Position numbers and translations under genes: made by a program
The notes under the pieces: model-generated
What the model was told of the DNA's origin: nothing
Database searches by the model: none
Seen by the model: only the letters and a program-made list of their open reading frames with translations
NCBI GenBank assembly: GCA_964454265.1
Contig: CAYVXD010000003.1
Location: 1 to 64,000 of the forward strand
Direction of reading: 5' to 3'
From: JAUWMI01 sp964454265
GTDB taxonomy: Bacteria; Sumerlaeota; Sumerlaeia; MWCT01; JAUWMI01
Length of the DNA: 64,000 nucleotides
Part shown: one piece after another, positions 8,877 to 17,457 of the stretch
Layout: each line of letters begins with the position of its first letter
Numbering within the stretch: the first letter of the stretch is position 1

Positions 8877-9716
8877 ATGCCATACAATCCTGCGCGAAAC
8901 TACGTCGTTCAGAAGAACCTTGAGAGCATTGACCGTATCTCGACGTTTTATGCCACACAGAGATACTTTAACCGCGAGGTCTGGCTGTCGCGCATTTCGC
9001 TCTACTATTCCGATTCACCTGACATTTTGAAAATATGCGAACAGGAACTTCGCAAATGGGCCGGCCTGAGGCATCCCGTACTTCCCCAGATAATTGACGC
9101 GTGGGCCGAAGAAAACGAGCTGGTATTCGTCGCGAAGGCCCTGAGCGGTACCTCACTTCTGGACTTTGTGAATCAGCGGTTCGTTCCAGAGCTGGAGCTG
9201 GCCTTGCAAATCGGGCGCGACATTGCATCGGTCATGGGGTATCTGCACAACCGGGGCATTAGCCACGGGGCACTGGAGCTCGATTCTTTTATTTTAGAAG
9301 ACGATAAATGGTTGCGGCTCCGCCAGACCAACTTTGCATCGCACATTCAGCAGCTGTTTGATCGTATCAAACGGCTCGAGGTGCCTGATGAAGAGAGTGA
9401 TCGCCACAACCGCAAGAATGATCTGGCTAGCTGGGGAGCCATTCTGGGTGCGCTATTAACCGGCGATGAGTCGTTCGGCTACAAAAAGCTGGTCGGCAAA
9501 AAGGAGCGTGTCATTGAACTCGAGGGTCTTTCAGTAAGAAGCACGAATCCGAAGGTCCCAGTTGCCCTGGAAGAGCTAATTTTGAAATCTCTGGCCATTG
9601 GCCTGGACCGGGAAACAGGGATACAGAGTTTTGCGGAAATCGAACAGGGGCTCAGTCAGCTCCAGACGCAACAGTCTCCGTCGCCTTCGCGCGGGCAGGG
9701 AAAGGGTGCTGCGTGA
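8877..9716 (+). CDS. Protein-kinase-fold protein lacking catalytic residues (pseudokinase)
   Basis: The 279-residue protein follows a Ser/Thr kinase plan: an N-lobe-like part, a hinge (ENELVFVAKALSGTSLLDFV, about 80-98), and a C-lobe with GYLHNRGISHGALELDSFIL (121-140), which aligns with the catalytic loop HRDLKPENIL. The catalytic Asp, Lys and Asn of that loop are replaced (HGALELDS), the DFG triplet is replaced by TNF near residue 152, and no clear VAIK lysine is visible. It is therefore probably a pseudokinase, acting as a scaffold or allosteric partner. It has no membrane segment. The next gene starts within its stop codon, so the two are co-translated. Confidence 0.7.
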   Translation: MPYNPARNYVVQKNLESIDRISTFYATQRYFNREVWLSRISLYYSDSPDILKICEQELRKWAGLRHPVLPQIIDAWAEENELVFVAKALSGTSLLDFVNQRFVPELELALQIGRDIASVMGYLHNRGISHGALELDSFILEDDKWLRLRQTNFASHIQQLFDRIKRLEVPDEESDRHNRKNDLASWGAILGALLTGDESFGYKKLVGKKERVIELEGLSVRSTNPKVPVALEELILKSLAIGLDRETGIQSFAEIEQGLSQLQTQQSPSPSRGQGKGAA

Positions 9717-11053
9717 TGCTCCTGGCTCCGAATGCAATTTTAGGTAATTTCCGGATTCTACAACCCCTTGGCAGCAATACGCTCTTCGAGGATTATCTGG
9801 TGGAACATTGTTTTCTTCACACCACATGCCAGCTAAGGGTCCTGACTCATCCAACGCTTTCCGACCTGAATGTCATTGAACGCATTCAACAGGATCTCGT
9901 CGTGTTTTCTCAGCTGTCACATCCCAGCATCCCGGTATTCTATACAGCAGATGTTGTTGACAAACTTTTCTTTTACACCCTTGAATATCGGGAAGGGCGG
10001 CCATTGTCCGATTGCTTTGCCCAGGAGAAGATTACCTCAGTTGAGAAATTCGCAACACTGTTCCGAATGATCGTTGACATTCTCCACTATTTACAAACAA
10101 AGAGCATCAGCGCGGAGCGGCTCGAGCCAGGTGACATTCTATTGAACCAAGAACAAATCGTGATAACGAAGATCAATCTTTTCTCCTCTGTGCCCGAATT
10201 GCCAGTATTGCTCGACAGTGCGCTCCGGGAAATACTGCAACAACAGACCGGCCTGTTTTTCCAGCACGGCTCATACCATAGCTTCGCCAATATCCATCAA
10301 TTGGGCCGCTGGATGTTTGAGACCGTAGCAACAGGGACTCTGGAGGACGCCGAGGCGAATTTGCAGCGCGAAATGGAAGCCTATTTCAGACGAAAGCCAA
10401 AGAAGGACGAACCGCTACCACGTCTCATCCCGGATGCGGATCAGCGCATTGAATCGCTTATCCTGAAGACAGGACGCGATAGATACTCGGGCGGGTTTGG
10501 CTCTCTACGGGAAGTCATGGGCGCTCTGGACCAGCTGGTATCTCCAAAACCTGCCGTGGAGGAGGAACTGCCCGCATCTGCTGAGCTGACAGAGACTCCT
10601 ATCTGGGATTTTGAGCCAACCATCGAAGCACCGGCGCCCATCCTGCCACGCCGTGAACATAAGCCACTCTGGAAGGTGATCATTGTGGCGGTGGCAGTAC
10701 TGGCAGTCGCTGCAGGAATTGGCATCGGCCTTATGTCGGTCTTGCCTGCGCTCCGGGCAACCAATATTGCTCCGACTGCCCGGGCAACTGCGACCAGTAA
10801 CTTTGTAAAACTGCATGCCGAAGTGGAACTCGACGGGACTGCCAGCTCGGATCCCGACAACGATAAGCTCTCTTACTATTGGGAAGTCGTGTCTCCGGCG
10901 GATGCCAAGGTACTCTTCAGTCAAAACAAGACCCGTGAGGCTGGAAAGATTCGCGCCGTGTTCGTGAGCCGCGGGGTTATTAAAATTCAGCTTCGTGTGT
11001 TTGATGGATCCAACTTCAGCAGCCCGGCCTATGTTCTGGTCAATGTCTATTAA
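9716..11053 (+). CDS. Membrane-anchored pseudokinase with extracytoplasmic PKD-like domain
   Basis: ATG 9716 overlaps the upstream stop (TGATG); a GTG at 9713 is also possible. Residues 10-275 have a kinase-like fold: YTLEYREGRPLSDCF is the hinge and SAERLEPGDILL (about 133-144) replaces HRDLKPENILL, again without the catalytic Asp, Lys and Asn. An acidic/Pro-rich linker (280-315), one membrane segment (about 320-345, KVIIVAVAVLAVAAGIGIGL) and a C-terminal PKD-like beta domain (355-446, with DGTASSDPDNDKLSYYWEV) follow. The topology is that of a PknB-like sensor, but with an inactive kinase. Two inactive kinases fused in one operon suggests a signalling or assembly complex; what it binds is unknown. 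Confidence 0.7.
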   Translation: MLLAPNAILGNFRILQPLGSNTLFEDYLVEHCFLHTTCQLRVLTHPTLSDLNVIERIQQDLVVFSQLSHPSIPVFYTADVVDKLFFYTLEYREGRPLSDCFAQEKITSVEKFATLFRMIVDILHYLQTKSISAERLEPGDILLNQEQIVITKINLFSSVPELPVLLDSALREILQQQTGLFFQHGSYHSFANIHQLGRWMFETVATGTLEDAEANLQREMEAYFRRKPKKDEPLPRLIPDADQRIESLILKTGRDRYSGGFGSLREVMGALDQLVSPKPAVEEELPASAELTETPIWDFEPTIEAPAPILPRREHKPLWKVIIVAVAVLAVAAGIGIGLMSVLPALRATNIAPTARATATSNFVKLHAEVELDGTASSDPDNDKLSYYWEVVSPADAKVLFSQNKTREAGKIRAVFVSRGVIKIQLRVFDGSNFSSPAYVLVNVY

Positions 11054-11383
11054 TAATCTGGCCGAGGGAATGGATCGCAGTCGCGGGTGAGCGCTTTCTG
11101 AGATAACCGGGATCGTTATTTACTGGCTGGCGGTAGGCTCAACGACCATGAGATAACGGCACGTGCCCGGGCGAGCTTAAGCGTGCCAAAAGAAAGAAGA
11201 GCGACGGTTATTACTCAGAGCATCGTATTGGTGTCATTGTATGAGTTATTAAAGTTTCACGCAAAGCCGCAAAGTCGCTAAGAAAACGGAACTTTGCGTT
11301 CTTGGCGTCTTTGCGAGAGATTTAAAATCTGTAACCTGTTTAGTACTCTCATTAGTAACTCCTCTACGCCAAAGGCGCACAAA
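11054..11383. other. Intergenic region containing a GCAAAG-type dispersed repeat
   Basis: At 11251-11325 there is an imperfect inverted repeat: TTTCACGCAAAGCCGCAAAG on the left and CTTTGCGTTCTTGGCGTCTT then TGCGAGAG on the right. This belongs to a widespread family of intergenic palindromes built from GCAAAG/CTTTGC units. The remaining sequence before 11251 has no feature I can name. Confidence 0.55.
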
Positions 11384-12538
11384 ATGCCGCGTGGGACAGG
11401 AAACACAAAAGTATTTCTTATGCAGAGTCCGCATGCCTGGACTGGCGTGTGGCAGCGGCCCCACCATATTGTTTCACGCCTGGCCCGCATGTATCCTTGT
11501 TACTATATCAACTCGCAATATCTGTTCAACGTTTGGCGAGCACCTGGAAAGTTCCTGCGGGAGCGACGCATACGGGTTCATCAGAATCTTGAGATTCAAA
11601 CGATTCTTTTGCTGAACGGCGAGCGCTTTAAAGCCATCCGGTCATATAACAAGCGGCACCTGGCTGCGGCATTTCAACGTATTGCCTCACAGTATCAGGC
11701 AGACCAGATCGTGCTATGGATTTACAACCCGCATGAGTCGCACCTGGCCGACACGGTGCCTCATCGAACATTGGTCTATGACATCATGGACGAGTACGCA
11801 GGGTTTCCCTGGTCGCCTCCTAATATCGAGGCTGAAGAGCGGAAGCTGCTGGAACAGGCTGACGTAGTCTTTGCAGGGACGAAGGCGCTCCATGACGCCA
11901 AGCGCCAATTTGCCAGGAAAATTCGCTGCCTGCTCTCTGCTGTGGAGTTTGATCATTTTCACCAGGCAACACGTTCCGCCACCCAAATTCCAGAGGACAT
12001 GCGCGGAATTCGCGAGCACGCCGAAGTGGTTCTAGGCTACTACGGCATGGTGGATATGCGGATTGATCAAGGCCTGCTCGCGGCAGTCGCACAGGCGCAT
12101 CCGAAGTGGGCCATTGTGCTGATCGGTCCACGTGTAGGTTCATTCGACCGGCTTGAACGCCAGCCCAATGTCTACTTCCTCGGCCAGCGAAGCTATCAAT
12201 CCCTGCCAGCATATACAAAAGCCTTTGACGTCTGCATCATCCCTTTTGTTAGTGACAAACTGACTACACACATCAATCCCACGAAGGTACTGGAGTATTT
12301 TGCCGCGGGGAAACCTGTGGTGACCACATTTATTCCGGATATCCAGGAATACTATCGAGATATTGCTTACATTGCGTCTGATAAAGAGGGGTTTTTGCGT
12401 AGTCTTGAACTGGCGGTGAGCGAAGGCAAGCAGGAGGGTGTGCGGGTGAAACGCGGTGTGGATGTTGCGCGCCAAGCCTCCTGGGACACAGTGGTCAAAC
12501 AAATGCTGGAAGACCTGGGGCTGGAAGCCACGCCGTAA
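11384..12538 (+). CDS. Glycosyltransferase, GT4-like (TuaH-like)
   Basis: A 384-residue soluble glycosyltransferase of the GT-B fold. It opens TKVFLMQSPHAWTGVWQRPH, the N-terminal signature of TuaH-like enzymes, has a middle hinge (VLGYYGMVDMRIDQGLLAAV) and a C-terminal donor-binding part with PTKVLEYFAAGKPVVTT, the E-x7-E-like region of GT4. Such enzymes add sugars to cell-surface polymers using nucleotide sugars; the acceptor here is unknown. I placed the start at ATG 11384 because upstream in-frame sequence lies inside the dispersed repeat. It stands alone between opposing genes. Confidence 0.8.
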   Translation: MPRGTGNTKVFLMQSPHAWTGVWQRPHHIVSRLARMYPCYYINSQYLFNVWRAPGKFLRERRIRVHQNLEIQTILLLNGERFKAIRSYNKRHLAAAFQRIASQYQADQIVLWIYNPHESHLADTVPHRTLVYDIMDEYAGFPWSPPNIEAEERKLLEQADVVFAGTKALHDAKRQFARKIRCLLSAVEFDHFHQATRSATQIPEDMRGIREHAEVVLGYYGMVDMRIDQGLLAAVAQAHPKWAIVLIGPRVGSFDRLERQPNVYFLGQRSYQSLPAYTKAFDVCIIPFVSDKLTTHINPTKVLEYFAAGKPVVTTFIPDIQEYYRDIAYIASDKEGFLRSLELAVSEGKQEGVRVKRGVDVARQASWDTVVKQMLEDLGLEATP

Positions 12539-12582
12539 GCCCAAACACCTGGACATTGTGAGTGTTTGCAGAATACGAAAAG

Positions 12583-12613
12583 AAAGGGGAGATGGTCGTA
12601 TCATCTCCCCTTT
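12583..12613 (-). terminator. Strong hairpin between convergent genes
   Basis: A 12-bp perfect stem (AAAGGGGAGATG with CATCTCCCCTTT) encloses a short loop. On the minus strand it is followed by CTTTTCG, a weak T tract; on the plus strand by GATT. It probably ends transcription of both the glycosyltransferase and the minus-strand unit. Confidence 0.55.
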
Positions 12614-12641
12614 GATTCATCGGCCAGATTGAAGCCCTGCC

Positions 12642-12872
12642 TTAGTAGTAGAGCTGCCAGTTGCTCGCGTCGGTGACGAGACCACTGGTATACGCAAGAA
12701 TTCGGCCGTTCATGTCCGTAATGCAGAGCAACGTATAAGTCCCTTTGTCAATAGCTACACTGTCTCCAATAGAGCCAATTGCACCGCCAGAGGAATCCGA
12801 GCCGTCAATGGACTGGAAATTGTACTGGCCGAGTGGCCTGGGCGCTTCTGGTCTTTGTCTACCACTATGACA
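12642..12872 (-). pseudogene. C-terminal remnant of a secreted protein ending NWQLYY
   Basis: An open frame without a start codon encodes QYNFQSIDGSDSSGG, a beta-type segment SVAIDKGTYTLLCITDMNGR and the ending TDASNWQLYY-stop. It begins only a few nucleotides after the stop of the TPR gene and has a TGA at 12873-12875. The protein end matches the C-termini of the genes at 38760 (WELYY) and 40635 (WALYE). I take it as the last 70 residues of a lost secreted protein. Confidence 0.5.
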
Positions 12873-12876
12873 TCAA

Positions 12877-13932
12877 TCATGAAGACGACAGCATGCGCTC
12901 CAGGAGCCGCTTGAGGCATTCCTCGCAGGTATCTACGTGATATTTTTCGTAGGCAATCTTCATGTACTTGCGGGCTTCCTGTTTTTGCCCGAGTGCAAGA
13001 TAGCTGAGCCCCAGATAGTAATTCGTTGAATAGTCCTCCGGCCCTTCGACTGAGCTGCGCTTGAGCAATGTCTCAGCGGTATGGTAGTTCCCCAGGTGAT
13101 AATAGCACAAGCCCAGGTAGGCGGAAAACAAGGGATCATCCCGATAGAGGGAAGTCAATTCGAGGAATTTACGCTTCGCTTTGCTATAGTCATGCATCTC
13201 CATATAGGCAATGCCCTGGACAAAGTGGGCCTCTTTGTTGTGGGGATCGAGTTGGAGAATGAGCCGAAAGACCTCGAGTGCACCTTGTGGATTACCGTAG
13301 TGGAGCAGCCGGGAGCTGCGACGAAAATAGTTTCGGATCAGAAAAAAACGTATCACCCGATTAAGGAGGGGCAGATGCGCCGTGCGTTCGTACCAGCGCC
13401 GAAGCAACAGCCGACGCGACATCGTTTCTTCCAGCCCGGGTGGTGGGAACCGATCCGGATGCTTCAGGAGTTCTTCCTCAAACGTCAGGGATAGGCGACA
13501 GAGAAAATCCACATTGTGACTGATGCCATCGCGGCGGAGGCGCTCGAGCGCCTCGCTGGTGTGGCCTTGCTTATACATGGCAAGGGCCTGATAATTCTGC
13601 GCGAGCTGGTTCTCTGGCTGAAGCGCCAAACAACGCTCCAGCACCTGCACAGCATCGTCGTAGCGGCCCCAATCAAAATAGACCTGCCCGAGAAAGAGAT
13701 AATAGGAAGGGTTTTCGGGCGAGAATTCCAAAGCGGTATTCAGAGCCTTTTCGGCTTGATGAAACTCTCCCGCCTCTACGGACAGTCGTGCGATCTGCAA
13801 GTAGAGTTGGTGCTCGGCAGGGCGCCGCTTCAGAGCCTCGCAATAGAGCGTGATTGCCTTCTCATGTTGCCCTTTTGCAGCTAGCTTATCGCCTTTGAGA
13901 ACCAGTTGTTGGGTAGCCAAAAAATTGAGCAC
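12877..13932 (-). CDS. Tetratricopeptide repeat protein
   Basis: The 351-residue soluble protein is built of TPR units: three to four in residues 8-135 (for example YYLFLGQVYFDWGRYDDAVQ) and at least four in 205-340 (YYLGLSYLALGQKQEARKYM), separated by a basic stretch rich in Arg and Phe (about 170-205, RRLLLRRWYERTAHLPLLNR). No signal peptide is visible. A CxxC (TCEECLKRLL) sits near the C-terminus. TPR proteins mediate protein contacts; the partner is unknown. The start ATG at 13932 is the first in the frame. Confidence 0.8.
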   Translation of the reverse strand: MLNFLATQQLVLKGDKLAAKGQHEKAITLYCEALKRRPAEHQLYLQIARLSVEAGEFHQAEKALNTALEFSPENPSYYLFLGQVYFDWGRYDDAVQVLERCLALQPENQLAQNYQALAMYKQGHTSEALERLRRDGISHNVDFLCRLSLTFEEELLKHPDRFPPPGLEETMSRRLLLRRWYERTAHLPLLNRVIRFFLIRNYFRRSSRLLHYGNPQGALEVFRLILQLDPHNKEAHFVQGIAYMEMHDYSKAKRKFLELTSLYRDDPLFSAYLGLCYYHLGNYHTAETLLKRSSVEGPEDYSTNYYLGLSYLALGQKQEARKYMKIAYEKYHVDTCEECLKRLLERMLSSS

Positions 13933-14172
13933 GGTGCTGTCTCCGTTTTATGTAGAGTTCTCCCCGAGGCAAACCATCCGGCTTCAATATCTAAGAAAGC
14001 GAGGTTGCGTAGTTTTGCTTTGCAATATATGGAGAGGTAAGATATGAGTCAAACATTATTTGCTTGTAGCATACGGGTAGCACTGTGATGTCCGGGTGTT
14101 TAGTACCATCCTGTTCGGAGAGAACAATAAGGTAGCATCGGGAGCCACCACGGTGCGTGAGCGGACACGGTG
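13933..14172. other. Divergent intergenic region
   Basis: About 240 nt between the TPR gene (minus) and the GT39-like gene (plus). I see no RNA gene or repeat and no strong promoter match. Confidence 0.4.
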
Positions 14173-15435
14173 ATGAAGAGAGGCCGCTATGTTCTGTGCG
14201 CAATTCTTCTGCTGGCCACTGGCATACGAGTGGGCCACCTGCGCCATTTCTTCTGGATTGATGAAAGTTTCTCCGCAGCACTCGCCACGCAGGATTTTAA
14301 AACAATTGCGCGGCTCAGTGCGAAAGACGTACACCCACCCCTCTATTTCTGGACGCTCCGGTTATGGAACTTGGCTGGGCTCCAGCTGTTCGGCACCTCA
14401 CCCGCAGCTACAACTATACACCTTATTGACTACCGGCTTGGCACGCGGTCGGCGCCAGCCGAATTTGTCGTTAGCGAACAAGGACGCGAGCCTGCCGCAC
14501 TGGCTGATGGGATTCATCCAGCCTTGTGGGAAAGGTATATGCTAGCCCCGCTCTGGTTTCTTCGACTGCTCAATGTCCTGGGGGCGCTTATCAGTATATG
14601 GCTCCTATGGATTCTGGCCACACGTCTTTACCCTGACAAGCCGGGTATCGCAGTGTATGGCTGTTTGATATTCGCCTGTTCTGGCTTTGCCATTTTCTGG
14701 GATACGGTGATTCGAAGCTACTCATTTGTTGCGATATTCATTCTCGCACTCCACCTCGTGTGGCCTCTAATGCCGGGTTCACTTCTCGGGCGTATTCTGT
14801 TCTCTACAGCGCTCGCTATCTTGCTTCTCCTGAGTTACATGACCAGCTATATTGCGCTTTTCTTTCTTCCAGCGTATGGAGTGATGATGGTGCTGCAAGC
14901 CACGCCAGGCCGCAGGTGGGCCTGGTATGTTGCCCCCATTCTACTCAGCGTAGTGCTCTTTATACTAGTCTGGGGAAGTCGCATGGCCCACCAGCTAGGG
15001 CTTGGGCCCTCTGCTGGAGCACTGTCGCTGACCTCCTTTTTGCCGGAGCTCCTTCACAACGCGGCTGTCTGCATCTCGCTCTTCTGGCCTTTGCTCTTCT
15101 CCTATGCACCGTGGATGGTGCTCAATGCCAGCACCTCGCCAATCTTATACCATGTGGTGTTTCTCCTTTTCTCCATAACAATTGGCTTCGGAATATGGCG
15201 TTATCGAAGAGGCCTGAGCACATCTGACGGGCTTGTGCTGAGCTCGATACTGGTACCATTTCTTGTGCCAACGGTGGTGGATGCCCTGCGCCCGGGCCTA
15301 CTGCCCCTAGAGGCGCGCTATTTCTATCCCATCTTGCCCTTCTTTGCTCTCTTCCTCGCAGCAGGGCTCTTGGAGATCAAGGCTGCGATCCTCAACCGTA
15401 TGGTAAAGGAGACACACAGGAAAAAATCTACTTGA
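14173..15435 (+). CDS. GT39-like integral membrane glycosyltransferase
   Basis: The 420-residue protein has about ten membrane segments. Near the N-terminus it has FFWIDESFSA and DVHPPLYFW, the acidic-pair and HPPLYY signature of the dolichyl/polyprenyl-phosphate sugar glycosyltransferase superfamily (GT39, ArnT, PMT). These enzymes take a sugar from a polyprenyl-phosphate carrier and transfer it on the outer face of the membrane. Sugar and acceptor cannot be read from sequence. A long extracytoplasmic loop follows the second motif. The GTG at 14170 is an alternative start directly before the ATG. Confidence 0.75.
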   Translation: MKRGRYVLCAILLLATGIRVGHLRHFFWIDESFSAALATQDFKTIARLSAKDVHPPLYFWTLRLWNLAGLQLFGTSPAATTIHLIDYRLGTRSAPAEFVVSEQGREPAALADGIHPALWERYMLAPLWFLRLLNVLGALISIWLLWILATRLYPDKPGIAVYGCLIFACSGFAIFWDTVIRSYSFVAIFILALHLVWPLMPGSLLGRILFSTALAILLLLSYMTSYIALFFLPAYGVMMVLQATPGRRWAWYVAPILLSVVLFILVWGSRMAHQLGLGPSAGALSLTSFLPELLHNAAVCISLFWPLLFSYAPWMVLNASTSPILYHVVFLLFSITIGFGIWRYRRGLSTSDGLVLSSILVPFLVPTVVDALRPGLLPLEARYFYPILPFFALFLAAGLLEIKAAILNRMVKETHRKKST

Positions 15436-15682
15436 AAGCACCCAGAGGGTCTGATAGAGAAATTTTGGTTTGCATGGTGCAGCGGACTAACGTGCGGTTT
15501 TTTGTTACCGCAATAGTATCGCATGACCATGCACCCCGCGAGTGCGTGGTATGTCTTAGTGGATATACTGGGAGGCCAGGAAAACAAATTCTTCACACTG
15601 GCTGGTTTTGCATACCCAAGCACCGGCTGTTTGCAGGAGTTGGGAAAGTAAAATTCTCACTTTGTAAAAAGGAGCGGCTGCT
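15436..15682. other. Intergenic region upstream of dnaN
   Basis: About 247 nt with no gene. An AAAAGGAG ribosome-binding site precedes dnaN at 15666-15673. No promoter match was strong enough to call. Confidence 0.4.
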
Positions 15683-16822
15683 ATGAAAGTGGTTTTTAAA
15701 AAAGAGGATCTGGCCTATGCGACCAGCGTGGTGCACCACCTTGTCCTTCCGCAGAGCCCTCTGCCAATCCTCGGCAACATTCTCGTCCGGGCGTCGGAAA
15801 AAACAGCCACATTTATTGCCAGCGACATGGAGTCGTGCGTGAAGTGCGATGTCGCCGCAGAGACTGCAGCGAAAGGGGAGACGACGATTCCGGCGTCAAC
15901 CTTTGCCGAAATTGTGCGGGAACTCCCGGATGCCAGTATCACTATTAGCCTGGAAGACAAGCTGGTGAAGATTAGCTGCGAAACAAATAACTACTCCCTC
16001 ACAACAATGCCAACGGAGGATTTCCCTCGCTGGCCTGATGTCGAGCCGCTGCTCTCATTTGAGATGCCCCAGAAGACTTTCAAACAGGTTATCAATAAGA
16101 CGCTATTTGCGGTGCCGCAAAAGGACCCGCGCCGTGTGCTCTTAGGGGCCTACATGGACATTAAGGATAAGGTGCTGAAGTGCGTGGCCACCGATGGCAA
16201 AAAGCTGGGCTTTATTCAGGTCGAGCCTGAGCGCTGCGAAGGGGGCACAACGGCGTCGGCCATTATGCCGCAGAAAATTCTGTCGGAGCTGCAGAAAAGC
16301 CTGCGCGATGAAGGAACCCTTCGCGTCACACTCGGACAGCGCCAAGTTGCCTTCGATTTGCACAACGTCCTTTACGTCTCCAACAAGATCGAAGGAACCT
16401 ACCCCAACTATGAGATGGTGATCCCGAAAGATTTTGTGCACCAGATAACGCTCACCAAGGAGGTGTTCATCCAGGGCATTCGCCGGGCCGCCATTATCTC
16501 GGAGGAGAAAAATAATTCGATTCTTATCAAATTCCGGCCCAACGAGGCATTTATCTCTGCAATGACTTTTGACATTGGGTCGTTCGAAGGTTCCGTGCCT
16601 GTGAGCTACGATGGAAGTGGTTTCGACATCGCGTTCAACTACAAGTACCTCCTGGACGTCCTGAGGGTGATTGATACGAAGGAAGCCATCATGAAGGTAA
16701 AATCACCCAGCGCCCCGGTTATTTTCAACGAGACGGACGGACAGAACGCCCTGTACCTCGTCATGCCAATCAAGCTGGCAGACCTGGAGTCCAGAGATAC
16801 AGAGGAAGAGGGCAATGCATAA
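15683..16822 (+). CDS. dnaN: DNA polymerase III beta subunit (sliding clamp)
   Basis: DnaN forms the dimeric ring that tethers the replicative polymerase to DNA. The 379-residue length is typical. Three clamp domains can be traced: the first with ILVRASEKTATFIASDMESC, the second beginning near 125 (FEMPQKTFKQVINKTLFAVP), the third near 250 (VHQITLTKEVFIQGIRRAAI) and the C-terminal VIMPIKLA-like strand (ALYLVMPIKL). AAGGAG precedes the ATG. Unusually, dnaA, recF and gyrB are not beside it: its neighbours are a GT39-like gene and the UGA-containing small gene, so this is not the standard origin cluster. Confidence 0.95.
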   Translation: MKVVFKKEDLAYATSVVHHLVLPQSPLPILGNILVRASEKTATFIASDMESCVKCDVAAETAAKGETTIPASTFAEIVRELPDASITISLEDKLVKISCETNNYSLTTMPTEDFPRWPDVEPLLSFEMPQKTFKQVINKTLFAVPQKDPRRVLLGAYMDIKDKVLKCVATDGKKLGFIQVEPERCEGGTTASAIMPQKILSELQKSLRDEGTLRVTLGQRQVAFDLHNVLYVSNKIEGTYPNYEMVIPKDFVHQITLTKEVFIQGIRRAAIISEEKNNSILIKFRPNEAFISAMTFDIGSFEGSVPVSYDGSGFDIAFNYKYLLDVLRVIDTKEAIMKVKSPSAPVIFNETDGQNALYLVMPIKLADLESRDTEEEGNA

Positions 16823-16955
16823 CCCTGGTGAAAGATGCCGCATGAGAATTTCTTGTGGTTTGTAATATTGCTTACAGATAGCTGGGTATACCAGAGCGAT
16901 ACTCAAAATTGTATTGTTTGTCGGAAAGCATCATACAAATCGGGAATAAAATCTC

Positions 16956-17150
16956 ATGAAAGACATTTTGATTCTGGCCGTTATTATCCTTGTCTGGTTC
17001 GGCCTGCAAAAATTCGTCCTGCCCAGGTTTGGCATCAGCACCTGACTGTCCGAGAGCTGCCGTGTCGAGGATCGACGCGAAAAAAAGCCAACTGATACCC
17101 CCGTTTCGGAAACAGAGAAACACGCAACAGCAACTGAAGAGGACGACTAA
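16956..17150 (+). CDS. Candidate small membrane selenoprotein (in-frame UGA at codon 30)
   Basis: ATG 16956 opens MKDILILAVIILVWFGLQKF, a single membrane helix, then VLPRFGIST, then TGA (17043-17045), and the same frame continues LSESCRVEDRREKKPTD to a TAA at 17148: 64 codons with UGA as codon 30. The residue after UGA gives a U-x4-C pair (UGA, L, S, E, S, C35). A hairpin meeting the spacing rules for a bacterial SECIS starts 15 nt after the UGA, and a strong terminator follows the TAA. I recall small one-helix proteins with the ending LG[VI]xT-C-x4-C in other bacteria, which would make UGA replace Cys; I cannot verify that here. The alternative is a 29-residue peptide ending at UGA. Confidence 0.6.
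17046..17080 (+). promoter_or_regulatory. SECIS-like hairpin downstream of in-frame UGA
   Basis: CGTGTCGA (17061-17068) pairs over 8 bp, one of them a G-U, with TCGACGCG (17072-17079), leaving a three-nucleotide GGA loop. The loop starts 23 nt after the UGA, inside the 16-37 nt window described for bacterial SECIS elements, and carries G in the loop as they do. It lies inside the coding frame, as is normal in bacteria. Confidence 0.55.
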
Positions 17151-17183
17151 CCATAAAGGAAAATTCTGGCGGTTGCCATACAT

Positions 17184-17215
17184 AAGAGGGGCAGCATAGC
17201 TGCCCCTCTTTTTTT
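17184..17215 (+). terminator. Rho-independent terminator
   Basis: AAGAGGGGCAGC (17184-17195) and GCTGCCCCTCTT (17199-17210) form a perfect 12-bp stem with an ATA loop, followed by a T tract. It ends the dnaN/small-gene unit just after the TAA at 17150, consistent with the small gene being a transcribed gene that runs past its UGA. Confidence 0.9.
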
Positions 17216-17248
17216 GGTGTCCATCTCCCTGCACTTCTACGAACACCC

Positions 17249-17292
17249 GGCTTGGAAAGTCTCTGTGTCTCTGAGACTCTGTGGCTATTCTT
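17249..17292 (+). repeat. CTCTGTG-type dispersed repeat
   Basis: GTCTCTGTGTCTCTGAGACT then CTGTGGC resembles CTCTGTGCCTCCGCGTCTCT then GTGGC at 59798-59826. This intergenic repeat type is widespread in uncultivated bacteria. No function is known to me. Confidence 0.45.
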
Positions 17293-17374
17293 AATCCGAA
17301 ATTCTCCCATTGGTTGTAGCTAACAGCCGCATTAGATGATGGTACTTACCAAAGCTTCTTTTTTCAGAAAAGAC

Positions 17375-17403
17375 TTGACGTGGATTTAATAAATTCATAA
17401 ATT
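17375..17403 (+). promoter_or_regulatory. Promoter reading into the cassette array
   Basis: TTGACG (17375-17380) and TAAATT (17398-17403) with a 17-nt spacer lie just upstream of the first attC-like half-site. Its position and direction are like those of the Pc promoter that drives integron cassettes, but it could simply be the promoter of the restriction gene. Confidence 0.4.
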
Positions 17404-17436
17404 AGTTTTTGTAAAACAAAAAGGAGTTGTGCCCTG

Positions 17437-17457
17437 GCGGGGTTCGGCGTGTTATGC
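17437..17457 (+). repeat. Right half of an attC-like site
   Basis: GGGGTTCGGCGTGTTATGC resembles the 3' half of an integron attC, ending in the R' core GTTATGC (17451-17457), the same core as the site at 19751-19757. The matching left half is not seen. It would be the recombination scar at the left edge of the first cassette. Confidence 0.4.

Noticed and set aside
12642..12880. Second in-frame UGA gene (TGA at 12873)
   Set aside because: The part upstream of this TGA is the TPR gene in another frame, there is no start codon, and I saw no SECIS-like hairpin. The downstream part is better read as a relic.
15683..16822. Replication origin next to dnaN
   Set aside because: No dnaA, recF or gyrB is nearby, and I saw no cluster of DnaA boxes in the flanking gaps.
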